Shown here piece after piece: positions 1-8,958 of a stretch of 64,000 nt of DNA. The translations under genes were made by a program, and so were the position numbers. The stretch is from Ktedonobacter sp. SOSP1-85 (GTDB lineage: Bacteria > Chloroflexota > Ktedonobacteria > Ktedonobacterales > Ktedonobacteraceae). Numbering within the stretch: the first letter of the stretch is position 1; each line of letters begins with the position of its first letter. The notes under the pieces were generated by a model. The model searched no databases, was not told the DNA's origin, and saw only the letters and a program-made list of their open reading frames with translations. The stretch covers positions 4,751,501 through 4,815,500 of the forward strand of contig NZ_BNJI01000001.1 of assembly GCF_016587415.1 (NCBI RefSeq), given 5' to 3'.

Positions 1-278
1 GAGGTCGAGTGCCAGCAAACGATACATAGAAAAGAGCTCCTAAATTGAGATAGCCTGTATATATGTCTCGCCCGCCATTGTAACATATCTCAGACAACCA
101 GCCGTTTATAAGAGTCCGATGTCGTGAGTGTGCTGGTGTTTGTTCGGAGTGATATAAATACAGGTGTCCAGAGATAAAGTGTTTTTGTAGTGCCAGCTCA
201 TATTAAGATTGGTAGTACTTTTATGGTTTTTTAACACATTAAAGTGTTTTGATGTGCTAAAGCGAAAAGGGGAGCTCA
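1..278. other. Intergenic region, no gene seen
   Basis: No coding region with a ribosome binding site is visible on either strand. The stretch is AT-richer than the genes around it and presumably holds the promoter of the secreted protein that starts at 279, but no clear -35/-10 pair can be assigned. Confidence 0.4.
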
Positions 279-779
279 GTGAGACTTTTTGCAAAAGCTG
301 TTGTTCTGACCGTATTAAGTGGGCTGTTTGCGCTGCTGCTCATGGGATATACCACTGATGCTGCCAGGGCTGCTACACATTTAACTTCAATAGCAACTGA
401 TACATATATGTTGAGGAAGGTGCCTGATTTCAGCAGGTTTGTTGGTTTCTGGTATGCTCATGGGGCAGACATGGTCGTTAACGCGGATGGTCAGGCACAT
501 TTTGGTGCGCGCACCTATACCTGGTGTGGTCCTGGGGTAAAGCAGCCGTGTGATTCGTCACAGGGAGGTATTCTCGACGGCTATACAGAAAATATACAGT
601 TTTCCAGGGTAGACGGCAATGTCGCTTATGGGACAATTACGGCTGGAAATGTGCGTCCCGTTGGTTCAGAAGCGACATTGACACTTCTGCCTGGAAACCA
701 GGTACGCTTTTCTGCTGGCATAGGTATGGGCAACCAGCTTTGCGGTCCAAAAGCGGCTGTAGGGGCATGTGGTGCGTAA
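279..779 (+). CDS. Small secreted hypothetical protein
   Basis: A 166-residue protein of unknown function. The GTG start is supported by an AAGGGGAG ribosome binding site ending a few bases upstream. Residues 1-31 form a classic signal peptide: basic start, long Leu/Val/Ala core, then Ala-rich end DAARAA. The mature part is about 135 residues, is rich in Gly, Thr and Val, and contains four Cys (in CGP, PCD, LCG and ACGA contexts) that could form disulphides outside the cell. No family was recognised. The gene stands alone, and a dispersed repeat and a hairpin separate it from the next gene. Confidence 0.7.
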   Translation: MRLFAKAVVLTVLSGLFALLLMGYTTDAARAATHLTSIATDTYMLRKVPDFSRFVGFWYAHGADMVVNADGQAHFGARTYTWCGPGVKQPCDSSQGGILDGYTENIQFSRVDGNVAYGTITAGNVRPVGSEATLTLLPGNQVRFSAGIGMGNQLCGPKAAVGACGA

Positions 780-806
780 CTCACTTCACTGCACTAAGAT
801 CTTATT

Positions 807-869
807 CCGAAACCCAACGTCACTCGCGTGCCTAGCCCTTCGCGCTCAGGTTTTCGGATAAGTAGTAAG
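807..869. repeat. Dispersed repeat family F, copy 1
   Basis: Read on the minus strand this is a roughly 60-bp unit that begins with CCGAAAACCTGAGCGCG, has a GGGCTAGGCACGCGAGTG core and ends GGGTTTCGG. The same unit recurs at 7505-7559 and 32623-32685. The ends are inverted (CCGAAAAC / GTTTTCGG type), so it may fold as a hairpin. Confidence 0.6.
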
Positions 870-904
870 CTAGCTCAAGTCACCTTGTCTCTCTCCACGC
901 ATGT

Positions 905-944
905 ATCACCCCTTCCCATCAAAAAGTTGATGGGAAGGAGTGAT
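905..944. terminator. Hairpin between secreted gene and mrp-like gene
   Basis: Arms ATCACCCCTTCCCATCAA and TTGATGGGAAGGAGTGAT pair almost completely with a short A-rich loop. There is no U tract. It sits in the 3' region of the upstream gene. Confidence 0.55.
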
Positions 945-1057
945 GCTTAACATGTATATGAAAGAGGCCCAGGACTGGAAGTATTAAGGCATACATACTA
1001 TACTGCTTCTATACTAACGGGATAAGGTTGAGAAAAGAGACAAGGAGTGTAATTCCG

Positions 1058-1894
1058 ATGCCTAAAGAAGCACGCAAGCGTTTGGAGAATATTGGTGCGT
1101 TACTGGTTGTGGGAAGTGGGAAGGGGGGCGTAGGTAAATCGACGGTCAGCGTCAACCTGGCGGTCGCGTTAGCGAAACAGGGAGCGTCTGTGGGCTTGTT
1201 GGATGGCGATGCCTATGGTCCCAGCATTCCCTTGATGTTAGGAGTGCGTAAGCGCTCGGAGAGCAAGGGCTGGAGCGCGGCTTTGCCCCTGGCGGACCTC
1301 AAGACTCAGCAGCGCAAGATTCAGCCACTCACGCGCTATGGTGTTAAAATTATCTCAGTAGGTTTCTTTATAGGTGAGGAGCAGGCGGTGGCTCCGATGC
1401 CCGATGCGTTGGGGTTGTTGATGCGCCAGTTGCTCTTCTCCGTGGACTGGGGCGAGCTGGATTATTTAGTGATTGACCTGCCACCCGGCACGAGCGAGCC
1501 GCAGGATACCTTCTGCCGTGAGCTAGTTGTGGATGGCGCGGTCCTGGTCACGACGCCCCAGGATATAGCGCGCATCGATACCGCCAAGGCGCTGGCGATG
1601 TTCCAGCGCGCGCATGTGCCGGTGCTGGGCGTGGTGCATAACATGGGGAGCGTCCTGTGTCCCCACTGTGGAGAACTATTTGAGGTCTTTCCTCGTAGCA
1701 CTGAGCAGCGCAATGCCCTTGATTCCGTACCAGTTCTCGGCGATATCCCCCTGGACCCCGGCGTGGTTTCAATGAGCGACCAGGGCTATCCAGTGGTCGT
1801 AAGTATGCCCGAATCGGCGGCGGCACGCGTCTTTAGCGAAATGGCACAGAAGGTCACCCAGCGTCTCACCGAAGAGCGAGAGGGGGAAGCATGA
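1058..1894 (+). CDS. mrp: Mrp/NBP35-type P-loop ATPase (Fe-S cluster carrier)
   Basis: A 278-residue deviant-Walker P-loop ATPase. The Walker A motif GKGGVGKSTVSVNLA lies near residue 21. It is followed by DGDAYGPSIPLMLG, the DLPPGTSEPQD segment and a CPHCG pair near residue 200; these are signatures of the Mrp/ApbC/Nbp35 family, which binds and transfers iron-sulphur clusters in the cytoplasm. The N-terminal DUF59-like domain found in many bacterial Mrp proteins is absent, so this is the short form. The ATG at 1058 is chosen over a TTG at 1028 because AAGGAG at 1042-1047 sits ten bases before it. The stop overlaps the start of a tiny downstream frame (ATGA). Family assignment is firm; the client proteins are unknown. 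Confidence 0.88.
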   Translation: MPKEARKRLENIGALLVVGSGKGGVGKSTVSVNLAVALAKQGASVGLLDGDAYGPSIPLMLGVRKRSESKGWSAALPLADLKTQQRKIQPLTRYGVKIISVGFFIGEEQAVAPMPDALGLLMRQLLFSVDWGELDYLVIDLPPGTSEPQDTFCRELVVDGAVLVTTPQDIARIDTAKALAMFQRAHVPVLGVVHNMGSVLCPHCGELFEVFPRSTEQRNALDSVPVLGDIPLDPGVVSMSDQGYPVVVSMPESAAARVFSEMAQKVTQRLTEEREGEA

Positions 1895-1998
1895 AGGAGA
1901 AAGTAAAGGGCATCTTTACAGACACTATTTTAGCAACACTTTGGAAGATGATGTGTTGGACCGGAACGAAACAACAATTGCAAGCATTACTAGAGTAG
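1891..1998 (+). CDS. Possible 35-residue coupled small protein
   Basis: A short frame begins with an ATG that overlaps the stop of the mrp-like gene (ATGA) and has a purine-rich AGGGGGAAG just before it, the usual geometry for translational coupling. It would encode 35 residues starting MKEKVKGIFTD and ending in a Leu/Gln-rich helix. No homology is recognised and it may simply be a chance frame. Confidence 0.3.
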   Translation: MKEKVKGIFTDTILATLWKMMCWTGTKQQLQALLE

Positions 1999-2100
1999 TA
2001 GGTTTTTGATGTCGCAGCTCATGTTGGGTAACGATATCAAACGAGAAGGCCAAACACAGCCAACTCTCGTCTACGGAGGTTCTGTAAAGGAGGTACCTCA

Positions 2101-2667
2101 ATGTGGAGCGACAACAGGACAAGAAAAACATTCATCATCATAGTCTGTTTGCTCGTAGTAGGAATAGTATCCTTTGGGAGTGTCATAGGTAGCCGCATAG
2201 CTAATGCAGCAACAACTTCGCCATCTCACTCACACTCAGCATCTTCAACCAATGTAGTCACAACGAACACTTCAACCAATGTAGTCAGGATGAGCGGTTC
2301 AACCGATGTAATCACGACGAACGCCTCAACCTTCAGGGTAACAAGCATTGATATGTCTGTCACCCCAAGCACCACCTCGCTATGGAGATGCGGCTCTTAC
2401 ATTCAAGTCACCTACAATGCCGTCTTCCATGTCGTCTCAGGCCCAAATGGGGGAACGATTGTGTTCTCCTATACCACCAACAATGGGCGTTCCCAAACGG
2501 CGGAAAAGTTAACTATTCTGCCTGGTCAGTACCTCTCAAACTACACGTTCACATGGCAAGGAAGTCTTCCAGGTGACCATACCTATCCAGCGCCGGGAGG
2601 CGTATTGGTCACAAGCCCAAACACCCTGGTGTCTCAGATGGTCATGCCAGCCGGGAAGTGCCGCTAA
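2101..2667 (+). CDS. Secreted hypothetical protein with Ser/Thr/Asn repeats
   Basis: A 188-residue protein preceded by a perfect AAAGGAGGT ribosome binding site. Residues 9-37 form a signal peptide with a long hydrophobic core (IIIVCLLVVGIVSFGSVIGS) and an IANAA processing region. Next comes a low-complexity linker with three imperfect repeats of the type S-T-N-V-V-x-x-N/S, rich in Ser, Thr and Asn. The C-terminal 110 residues look like a compact beta-sandwich with two Cys (near residues 98 and 187) that could close a disulphide. No function can be assigned; export to the cell surface or medium is the only safe inference. Confidence 0.72.
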   Translation: MWSDNRTRKTFIIIVCLLVVGIVSFGSVIGSRIANAATTSPSHSHSASSTNVVTTNTSTNVVRMSGSTDVITTNASTFRVTSIDMSVTPSTTSLWRCGSYIQVTYNAVFHVVSGPNGGTIVFSYTTNNGRSQTAEKLTILPGQYLSNYTFTWQGSLPGDHTYPAPGGVLVTSPNTLVSQMVMPAGKCR

Positions 2668-2800
2668 CCAGCGAAGGTTTCGAGCGTTTCTCCCAAAAAC
2701 GCTCTTAAGATGGAGAGATAGTCGGTTCCTCATTGTAGGCACTGGTGAGGGCGTCTACCTCTCCACTGGCATTCGGTACCGAAGTCGAGAGTTGCAAATG

Positions 2801-2837
2801 CGTGAGGGAGCTTTTTTGAAAGCTCCCTCACGTTTTT
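2801..2837 (+). terminator. Intrinsic terminator
   Basis: CGTGAGGGAGCT and AGCTCCCTCACG form a 12-bp perfect stem with an eight-base loop, followed by TTTTT. It lies about 130 bases after the secreted protein at 2101-2667 and is the clearest rho-independent terminator in the window. Confidence 0.85.
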
Positions 2838-3106
2838 GAGCACAAAGAATTATTTCTCATTTATTGGCTGCAAAGGCAAAGTTAGGCGCAACATAACCAT
2901 GTATTTGATGCACAAGAAAGTAGAAAATTTTTCAGTCCAATAGATAAAATAGTACAAGTAGATACGTATATTGACACCTTCTGAGCGTAAGCTTATACTT
3001 GAAGAGTCAGTATGCCATTTTATTTTCTTGGAATTATTTGGCCTGTACGTCCATCGTAGGCGCACGATTTATGACTTTGCCGGCACATTTGAAACGCGCA
3101 GACCTT

Positions 3107-3277
3107 GGTAGGGACCCGGTTTACCGCGTCCAAAGGCGATTGATCGCCTGTGGGCGCAGCCCCAAACGTTTCCCAGCACCATCTCGGGTGGTGGGTCATT
3201 TGTTGCCCACTAAAAGTTTTGGCTAGCGCCGAACTGCCATGAATGGCCTTCGGACGCGCTAAAGCTGGTTCCCTACC
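3107..3277. repeat. Dispersed repeat family A, copy 1
   Basis: The ends GGTAGGGACCCGGTTTACC and the complement of GCTAAAGCTGGTTCCCTACC are inverted. The interior contains GGCGATTGATCGCC and further inverted arms. Copies also lie at 5198-5652, 11584-11745, 18063-18228, 29789-30078, 41918-42235 and 60730-60898. The rest of the 2840-3420 gap shows no gene. Confidence 0.75.
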
Positions 3278-3420
3278 GAGGGTGGTGCATTTTCTGAAGG
3301 AGTCATCAATCCCCATTCTGGGGGCGCGGCGTGGTGCCTATGTGAGGATAGCTCGTTGCGTATATCAATTTATCGAAGGGGTGTTTGATCTGTTAGCGAG
3401 TTGAGAGGTGGTAAGAAGAG

Positions 3421-5109
3421 ATGGTGTGTCCGCGGTGTGGTTATGAGGGGGATGTGACACAGAAGCCCTGTGAGCGGTGTGAAATGTTTGTTCCAGTGAC
3501 GAGTACGGGGACCGCTGCCCAGGACGCGGCGGCTGCGCAGACGCAAGGCTCACCCCCTGAAGATGAGGGTGGCGAAGCGCGCAAGGCAACGGCGACCGCC
3601 TCGACGTTTCAAGCGCGCAGTCCCCTGCGAGAACGCAATGAGCAGCGTGTGCGGCAGGCGCGCTACGCTGCTACGCCTCCACCTGGAGTATCCCAGGCGG
3701 TTCCAGGATCGTTATCGCGTCCGGGGGGCAGCGCTCCCAGGAGGCGACGCCTCGCTCTGCGCAGGCTCTGCCGGGTTACCCGCAGATGACCCCACCTTTG
3801 CGCTCTCAGTCCTTACCGGCCCAGCCTGGTCGCAGCGAGTTCTCGCCATCGTCGCTGCCCGCACGTGTGAACCGCCTGGCCAATAATATCGCCTCGCTAC
3901 GAAGTATCGAGCAGGCAGGTGGCGAGTCTGCTCGCTCAGGGATGGGGGCGCGCCCGCTGGCTGATACCAGTCAGCCAGCGGGCGCGCCCGTCCTGGTCTC
4001 AGGGTCCCTTCTGCGCAATGGGCGCTATCGCTTGAGCGAGCCGCAAATGCGTCATGAGTGGAAGCCAGGTACCTATGAAACGACCTGGCGTGCCCAGGAT
4101 GCTCAGCGCGCGGGCGCCCTGGTGCTCATCAAAGAGGTTGAACTGGCGGAGGGACGCGAGCGTACCCAGGCCCTGCTACGGAACGCGATCGTGGCCCTGA
4201 TGGAGGCTGGTCGCCTTCCGCGTGTCCCCGCGCTCTGGGATGCCTTTATGGAGCATGGGCGCAACTTCTTTGTTTTTGAGCCACTGGAGGGTGAGACGCT
4301 CATAGCACGCCTACAACGCGTGGCAGGGCCTCTCTCTGAACAGGAGGTCGTGTGCCTCTGTGTGCATATCGCGGAGGTCCTGGAGGCGCTCTCAACGCAA
4401 AAGCCCCCGCTTATGCATGGCTTGATCTGCCCCGAAAATATTGTGATCAGCCGCTATGGTGCGCAATACGCGCTGACGGGTTTCTCAGTTGTGCAGTCTG
4501 GTTCCGGGGGCAGTATGAGGTTGACCGGGAGCAGGCGCGCCTCTCGCCCTATGCCGCGCCCGAAATGGGAAGTGGTAAACTCGATGTGCGCTCGGATCTC
4601 TACTCGCTGCTGGCGACAGCCTACCATGCTGTGACGGGGAGGGCGCCTGAGCATGATCCGGCGAGCAATACGATTACGCCCGCCAGGCGGGTCGCACCTC
4701 AGGTCTCGCCGCGGTTAGATGCCATACTTACGCGTGGCCTGCGCCCCCTGGCTGTTCAGCGTTATCAAAGTCCCGCTGAACTGAAGCAGGACTTGCTGTC
4801 CTGGCGCATGGGGGGACGACATCGAGCATGGGAGCGATTGTCTCGGCCTCGGGCGCCTCATTTACCAGCGTGACCCCGGTCTCTTTTAATAGCGCCCTCC
4901 TGGGCGAGCGTCGCCCGACGGATAGCGTGGCCCAGATGCTCCCCAGCATGCTTGGTGACCTGGAGGATGAAGATAAGTCACAGCTCCCACAGCCAGAGGA
5001 TCTCCCGCCCATGAGCGAGGGCAACGACCTGCTCCAATCCCTGCTCTGGCTGGGCGCGATCATGCTCTGTGTGATTGTCCTGGTCTGGGTCAGCCAGGGA
5101 TTTCTATGA
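3421..5109 (+). pseudogene. Zinc-ribbon pseudokinase with C-terminal membrane anchor, three frameshifts
   Basis: Read as one gene this is a protein of about 563 residues: an N-terminal zinc ribbon (CPRCGY...CERC), a Pro/Ser/Gln-rich linker, a kinase-like domain, an acidic linker, and a final hydrophobic segment (WLGAIMLCVIVLVWVS) that looks like a tail anchor. The kinase fold keeps VLIKEVE (the lysine strand), a CPENIVIS segment and SPYAAPEM, but the HRD aspartate is replaced (HGLICPEN), DFG is changed to TGF and no glycine loop is seen, so it is probably catalytically dead. The frame moves by -1 at three G runs: 3723-3728, 4506-4510 and 4810-4815. One added G in each restores a single frame. 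The ATG at 3421 has GAGGTG ten bases upstream. Homopolymer under-calling, real decay or slippage are all possible. Confidence 0.75.
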
Positions 5110-5125
5110 GAAAGAGGCCCGACGC

Positions 5126-5150
5126 TACTAAAGTACGCGTCTACATATCA
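5126..5150. repeat. Family G repeat, half copy
   Basis: CTAAAGTACGCGTCTACATAT is identical to the left arm of the palindrome at 33661-33719. It lies just after the end of the pseudokinase gene. Confidence 0.6.
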
Positions 5151-5197
5151 TGGGACCATCATACCTCGATCCATTACGCGACGTGGCCTCCCAGGCC

Positions 5198-5652
5198 GGT
5201 AGGGACCAGCTTTAGCACGTCCGAAGGCGATTAATCGCACTTCGGCGTTAGCCAAAAACGTTCCATTGCACTATGTTAGTAATCGGTTGTTTGTTGCCAA
5301 CAAAAAGGTTTTGGCTAGCGCCGCACTGCCATAAATGGCGTTCGGACGCGCTAAAGCTGGTCCCATCGGCGTCAAGTTAGGGAGCAATTGCTTGATTCCC
5401 ACGCCCATGCTGGAGAAAAAGGTAGTGCTTGTAAACGGCGCACCTACCCTTTTTCTCCAGCCGGACGTGGGACGCACTGACCACCGAACGCCGCCGTTCA
5501 GCAGGTGCGAAAGGTAGGTGCGCCGTTTACAAGCACTACCTTTCGCACCTGCATGAGCGGCGGGCCTGCAAAATGACGCTCAAAAAGCCTTCCGACAGAA
5601 TCGGGAACTCTTAACTTGACGCCAATAGGACGCGCTAAAGCTGGTCCCTACC
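5198..5652. repeat. Dispersed repeat family A with nested module B
   Basis: It starts GGTAGGGACCAGCTTTAGC and ends GCTAAAGCTGGTCCCTACC. A family A unit runs to about 5370. A second module follows, bounded by GGCGTCAAGTTA and TAACTTGACGCC. That inner module contains strong hairpins (GGAGAAAAAGGTAGTGC..., CTTTTTCTCC) and two copies of the GGCGCACCTACC motif. Similar B modules occur inside the copies at 29.8 and 41.9 kb and alone near 23.96 kb. No gene is seen in 5110-5698. Confidence 0.7.
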
Positions 5653-5698
5653 GCTATTGAAGCGCATTTATACGAGGGCTGATCCGTCTCTTGCTTAT

Positions 5699-6445
5699 TT
5701 ACTCCGGTTTGGTGCCCACGTGGATGGCGACGAGACCACCGTTGAGGTAGTAGTAGCGCACATCGCTCCAGCCGGCCTCCTCCATGATCTCCTTGACGCG
5801 GGGAGCCTTGGGGAAGGTCGTCAGTGAGTTGGGCAGGTAGTTATACTCCTCGAAGGCTTTGCCCAGGATGGTGCCAAAGAGGGGGGCAAGCTTGTAGAAG
5901 TAGAGATAGAAGAGCGTACCGAAGATCTTGCCGGGTGGGTGACTGATCTCCAGGCAGACGACGCGCCCGCCGGGGCGTACAACACGCAGCATCTCGCTGA
6001 AGCCCCTGCCGATATTGGTCAGGTTGCGCACCGTAAAGGCGGAGCAGCAGCCATCAACGCTGTTGTCGGGGAGATCGATATTCTCGGCGTCGCCGACGCG
6101 TAGCTCGATGCGGTCTTGCAGGCCCATACGCCTGAGTTTCTTCTCGCCAACCTCCAGCATCTCAGGCGTGATATCCATCCCGATCATATGGGTGCCGGGT
6201 CCCGAGTTGCGAATGACCGAGATCGAGAGGTCAGCGGTGCCCGCGCCCAGGTCGAGGCCGGTCTCGCCAGTTGCCAGGGCCAGGTAGCGTGCGGCCCGCT
6301 TGCGCCAGTAGGGATCGAGTCCCAGGCTCATCAGGCGGTTCATGAGATCATAGATGCCCGCGATACGCCCAAAGAGACGCCGCACATAGGGCTTCTTGCC
6401 GCCAGTTTCCTTAAATTTTTCTTCGAGAGACAATTTTGCAGACAT
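5699..6445 (-). CDS. menG: Demethylmenaquinone methyltransferase (MenG/UbiE)
   Basis: A 248-residue class I SAM methyltransferase of the UbiE/MenG family, catalysing the C-methylation of demethylmenaquinone, the last step of menaquinone synthesis, at the inner face of the membrane. Visible signatures are the N-terminal YDLMNRLMSLGLDPYWRK motif, the SAM-binding LDLGAGTADLS (motif I), GDAENIDLPDNSVD, the family motif RNLTN, and RVVRPGGRVVCLEISHP. Length is normal for the family. It lies 34 bases downstream of a polyprenyl diphosphate synthase on the same strand, which supports menaquinone rather than ubiquinone. AAGGA lies about twelve bases before the ATG. Confidence 0.93.
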   Translation of the reverse strand: MSAKLSLEEKFKETGGKKPYVRRLFGRIAGIYDLMNRLMSLGLDPYWRKRAARYLALATGETGLDLGAGTADLSISVIRNSGPGTHMIGMDITPEMLEVGEKKLRRMGLQDRIELRVGDAENIDLPDNSVDGCCSAFTVRNLTNIGRGFSEMLRVVRPGGRVVCLEISHPPGKIFGTLFYLYFYKLAPLFGTILGKAFEEYNYLPNSLTTFPKAPRVKEIMEEAGWSDVRYYYLNGGLVAIHVGTKPE

Positions 6446-6479
6446 AGCTAAGAGGCATCCTTGTAGAGTTTATGAATAG

Positions 6480-7469
6480 TTATTTCTTCCGCATCAGGAC
6501 AAAATCGATCAGTTCATCAAGCACATCGCGGTTGAGCGAGGTTGGGAAGTGATAGAGCGCCTCGCGCGCCTTGTTGGCCTGGGCATGAGCATCCAGCAGC
6601 GACAGCTTCACGCCGTTGCCCTGGGTGACCCACTCCACAATCTCGCGGATCTCCTCGTCTTTATGGGTCTTCTCCTCAAGCAGGGTCTTCACTTGCTGGT
6701 AATGCCCGTTCTGGGGCGCATCCTGCAAGGCATAGATGAGGGGGAGCGTGACCATGCCCTGGCGCAGGTCATTGCCCGCGGGCTTGCCAATCGTTGATTG
6801 ATCCTGGGTATAGTCAAGGATATCATCAATGATCTGGAAGGCGGTACCCAGGTGCATGCCATAGGCGTGCAGTAGCTCGATCTCTTCCGGGGTCGCGCCA
6901 CTGATGATCGCGCCACCCTTGCTACAGGCGGCCATCAGGCAGGCGGTCTTACTCCTGGTTTTCTCATAGTAGGTCTCTTTACTCAGATCGATATTGCCTG
7001 CCGTCATCATCTCCAGGATGGTGCCCTCACAGACAGTGGCGACAGTGTCGGAGAAGAGGTGATCGATACGGGGGTCCTCGATGTCGGCGATCAGACCCGC
7101 CGTTTTGGCGAAGTAGTAGTCGCCAAGCAGGATCGCGATCTTATCGCCAAAAAGGGCATTGACGGTGGGGTTGCCGCGCCGGGTGCTCGACTCATCAACG
7201 ATATCATCGTGAATGAGCGTAGCTAGATGCGTCATTTCGAAGGCCACACTCAAGAGTAGCAGCTTCTCAAAGCGATAGGTATTAAGTTTGCCAGCCAGCA
7301 GGGTGAGCGCGGTACGCAGTCGCTTGCCTGGCGCGCCCAGGGCATGCATCGAGGCCGAGTTGAGGATCGTCAGCCCTGAGGTTGCTCGCTCTTGAAACGT
7401 CTTATCGACCGTGTCGAGATCAGCCTGGATACCGGCAAAGAGTCGGCTCAAAGTGGCCGTTGTGTTCAT
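6480..7469 (-). CDS. Long-chain polyprenyl diphosphate synthase
   Basis: An all-trans polyprenyl diphosphate synthase of about 329 residues that makes the isoprenoid tail of menaquinone. Both aspartate-rich motifs are present: LIHDDIVDESSTRRGNPT (first, DDxxD) and FQIIDDILDYT (second), with the basic GKRLRTAL segment near the N-terminus that binds isopentenyl diphosphate. The enzyme most resembles the heptaprenyl/octaprenyl group (HepT/IspB), but chain length cannot be read with certainty. ATG 7469 is preferred over the ATG at 7484 because GGAG sits nine bases before it, while the upstream ATG touches its own purine run. It is the first gene of a two-gene unit with menG. Confidence 0.9.
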   Translation of the reverse strand: MNTTATLSRLFAGIQADLDTVDKTFQERATSGLTILNSASMHALGAPGKRLRTALTLLAGKLNTYRFEKLLLLSVAFEMTHLATLIHDDIVDESSTRRGNPTVNALFGDKIAILLGDYYFAKTAGLIADIEDPRIDHLFSDTVATVCEGTILEMMTAGNIDLSKETYYEKTRSKTACLMAACSKGGAIISGATPEEIELLHAYGMHLGTAFQIIDDILDYTQDQSTIGKPAGNDLRQGMVTLPLIYALQDAPQNGHYQQVKTLLEEKTHKDEEIREIVEWVTQGNGVKLSLLDAHAQANKAREALYHFPTSLNRDVLDELIDFVLMRKK

Positions 7470-7504
7470 GGTAGGATTCTCCATTTCCTCATGGTAGTGC
7501 CTCC

Positions 7505-7559
7505 CGAAAACCTGAGCGCGTAAGCGCTAGCCACGTGAGCGGCGTTGGTTTTCGCATAA
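7505..7559. repeat. Dispersed repeat family F, copy 2
   Basis: CCGAAAACCTGAGCGCG, then AGCGCTAGCCACGTGAGC, then GGTTTTCG. It is directly comparable to the copies near 807 and 32623. It lies immediately upstream of the polyprenyl synthase gene, so it is in that operon's promoter region or leader. Confidence 0.65.
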
Positions 7560-7749
7560 GGAGGTAGTTGCCTTTGGATGTCTGTAGGCACAGTACTAAG
7601 GCATCCCCTGACTGTCAGCGCTCTGACAAGGCGAAACAAGCGACTTTATAGGTACGAACGATCATAAAAAAAGAGCCATGTTAAAGTTTAACAAGGTAGT
7701 TGCTAATCAGATTATAACGCGCTTTGTCCAAGCTTGTTAAGATATCCCG

Positions 7750-7818
7750 ATTGGTGTCGTGGTGTGGAGATGCCAGGTGGCTGCAGGCCGCCTGGCACCT
7801 CCACACCACGACACCAAT
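7750..7818. terminator. Long palindrome, terminator-like
   Basis: Arms of about 30 bases (ATTGGTGTCGTGGTGTGGAG ... CTCCACACCACGACACCAAT) pair with only a few mismatches around a CTGCAGG loop. It sits directly after the stop of the leftward radical SAM gene, ending in TTT on one side. Confidence 0.7.
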
Positions 7819-7821
7819 TTA

Positions 7822-8766
7822 TTACACCTCAGCGGTGGTATCGATCTCGACCAGGTCTTCCTGGACATAGCCATTGGTGAAATCGAACTCATCGAGCACA
7901 TCGAGGGCCGTGCGGTACTCGCTCCAGCTTAAGCGCCGATTGAGCACGGGATCGTTGACGGCTTTCCAGGCGGGAAAGTATTGATCCATCAAGCTAATGG
8001 GAGTATCTGGCCCCAGTTCCTCGGCGATCCAGCGCAGGACCTCACGTGTACCAGAGATATCCTCAGGCATGACCAGGTGGCGGATAAGCAGCCCACGTCT
8101 CCCTATGCCTTCCTCATCAAGCTGTAGGGGACCAACCTGGCGGTACATCTCGCGGAGCGCCGCCTGGTTATAATCCACGTAGCGAGGCATCTTCGAGGTG
8201 CGTAACGCGTTTTTGTTGTCTGAGTATTTGGCATCGGGTAAATAGATATCGATGACGCCATCCAGGAGTTTTAATGTCTCCAGGTTTTCATAGCCTGCAC
8301 AGTTGTATACAATCGGCAGGCGTAGCCCTTTTTCACAGGCAATGACCAGGGCTGCCAGGAATTGTGGTACGAAGTGGGTTGGAGTCACCAGGTCCAGGTT
8401 GTGGCAGCGTTTCTTCTGCAAATACATCATCATGTCCGCGAGGCGTTCGGGGGTGACACGATGGCCCAGGCCGCCCTGGCTAAGCGAGAAGTTCTGGCAG
8501 TAGGTACAGCGAGCCTGGCAGTAGCCAAAGAAGATGGTTCCGGCTCCCCGCGTCCCGCTGATGGGTGGCTCTTCGCGGCGATGGACGTTCCAGGAGGCGA
8601 CGATGGCCTCGGTCCCCGAGTGACAGACGCCAGTCTTGCCCGCGATACGGTTGCAGCGGCAGTTCTGTGGGCAGATAGTACAACTGCGTAGGACTTCCCA
8701 GGCAGCGGCCGCGCGCTCGGCTAGTTCACCGGTTTCATAGAGTTGAAGGTAACTGGGATAAAGCAT
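7822..8766 (-). CDS. Radical SAM protein, PflA-like
   Basis: A 314-residue radical SAM enzyme of the group annotated as putative pyruvate-formate-lyase-activating enzymes. An N-terminal cysteine cluster (CTICPQNCRCNRIAGKTGVC) precedes the radical SAM motif CQARCTYCQNF, whose three Cys would hold the SAM-binding 4Fe-4S cluster. Ahead of it is GTIFFGYC, the strand that leads into the cluster loop. There is no pyruvate formate-lyase or other glycyl radical enzyme nearby, so the true substrate is unknown. ATG 8766 has GGAG seven bases upstream. It is flanked by a long terminator palindrome at its 3' end. Confidence 0.8.
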   Translation of the reverse strand: MLYPSYLQLYETGELAERAAAAWEVLRSCTICPQNCRCNRIAGKTGVCHSGTEAIVASWNVHRREEPPISGTRGAGTIFFGYCQARCTYCQNFSLSQGGLGHRVTPERLADMMMYLQKKRCHNLDLVTPTHFVPQFLAALVIACEKGLRLPIVYNCAGYENLETLKLLDGVIDIYLPDAKYSDNKNALRTSKMPRYVDYNQAALREMYRQVGPLQLDEEGIGRRGLLIRHLVMPEDISGTREVLRWIAEELGPDTPISLMDQYFPAWKAVNDPVLNRRLSWSEYRTALDVLDEFDFTNGYVQEDLVEIDTTAEV

Positions 8767-8958
8767 CTGGCAACTCCAAGTGCGAGATTGCGAAATGATC
8801 GGATATGGTCAAGACGCCTTTAGCGCTAAGAAGAGTGCCCAGCCTTCTCTGCGATGACCGGACACTCTTATGTGAATTGTTCTTGTATGCCTGACCCTCT
8901 AGGGCCAGGTCCTGGTCAACGGATATACCTAGTATACCCTATGTGTCGAGCCAGTAGC

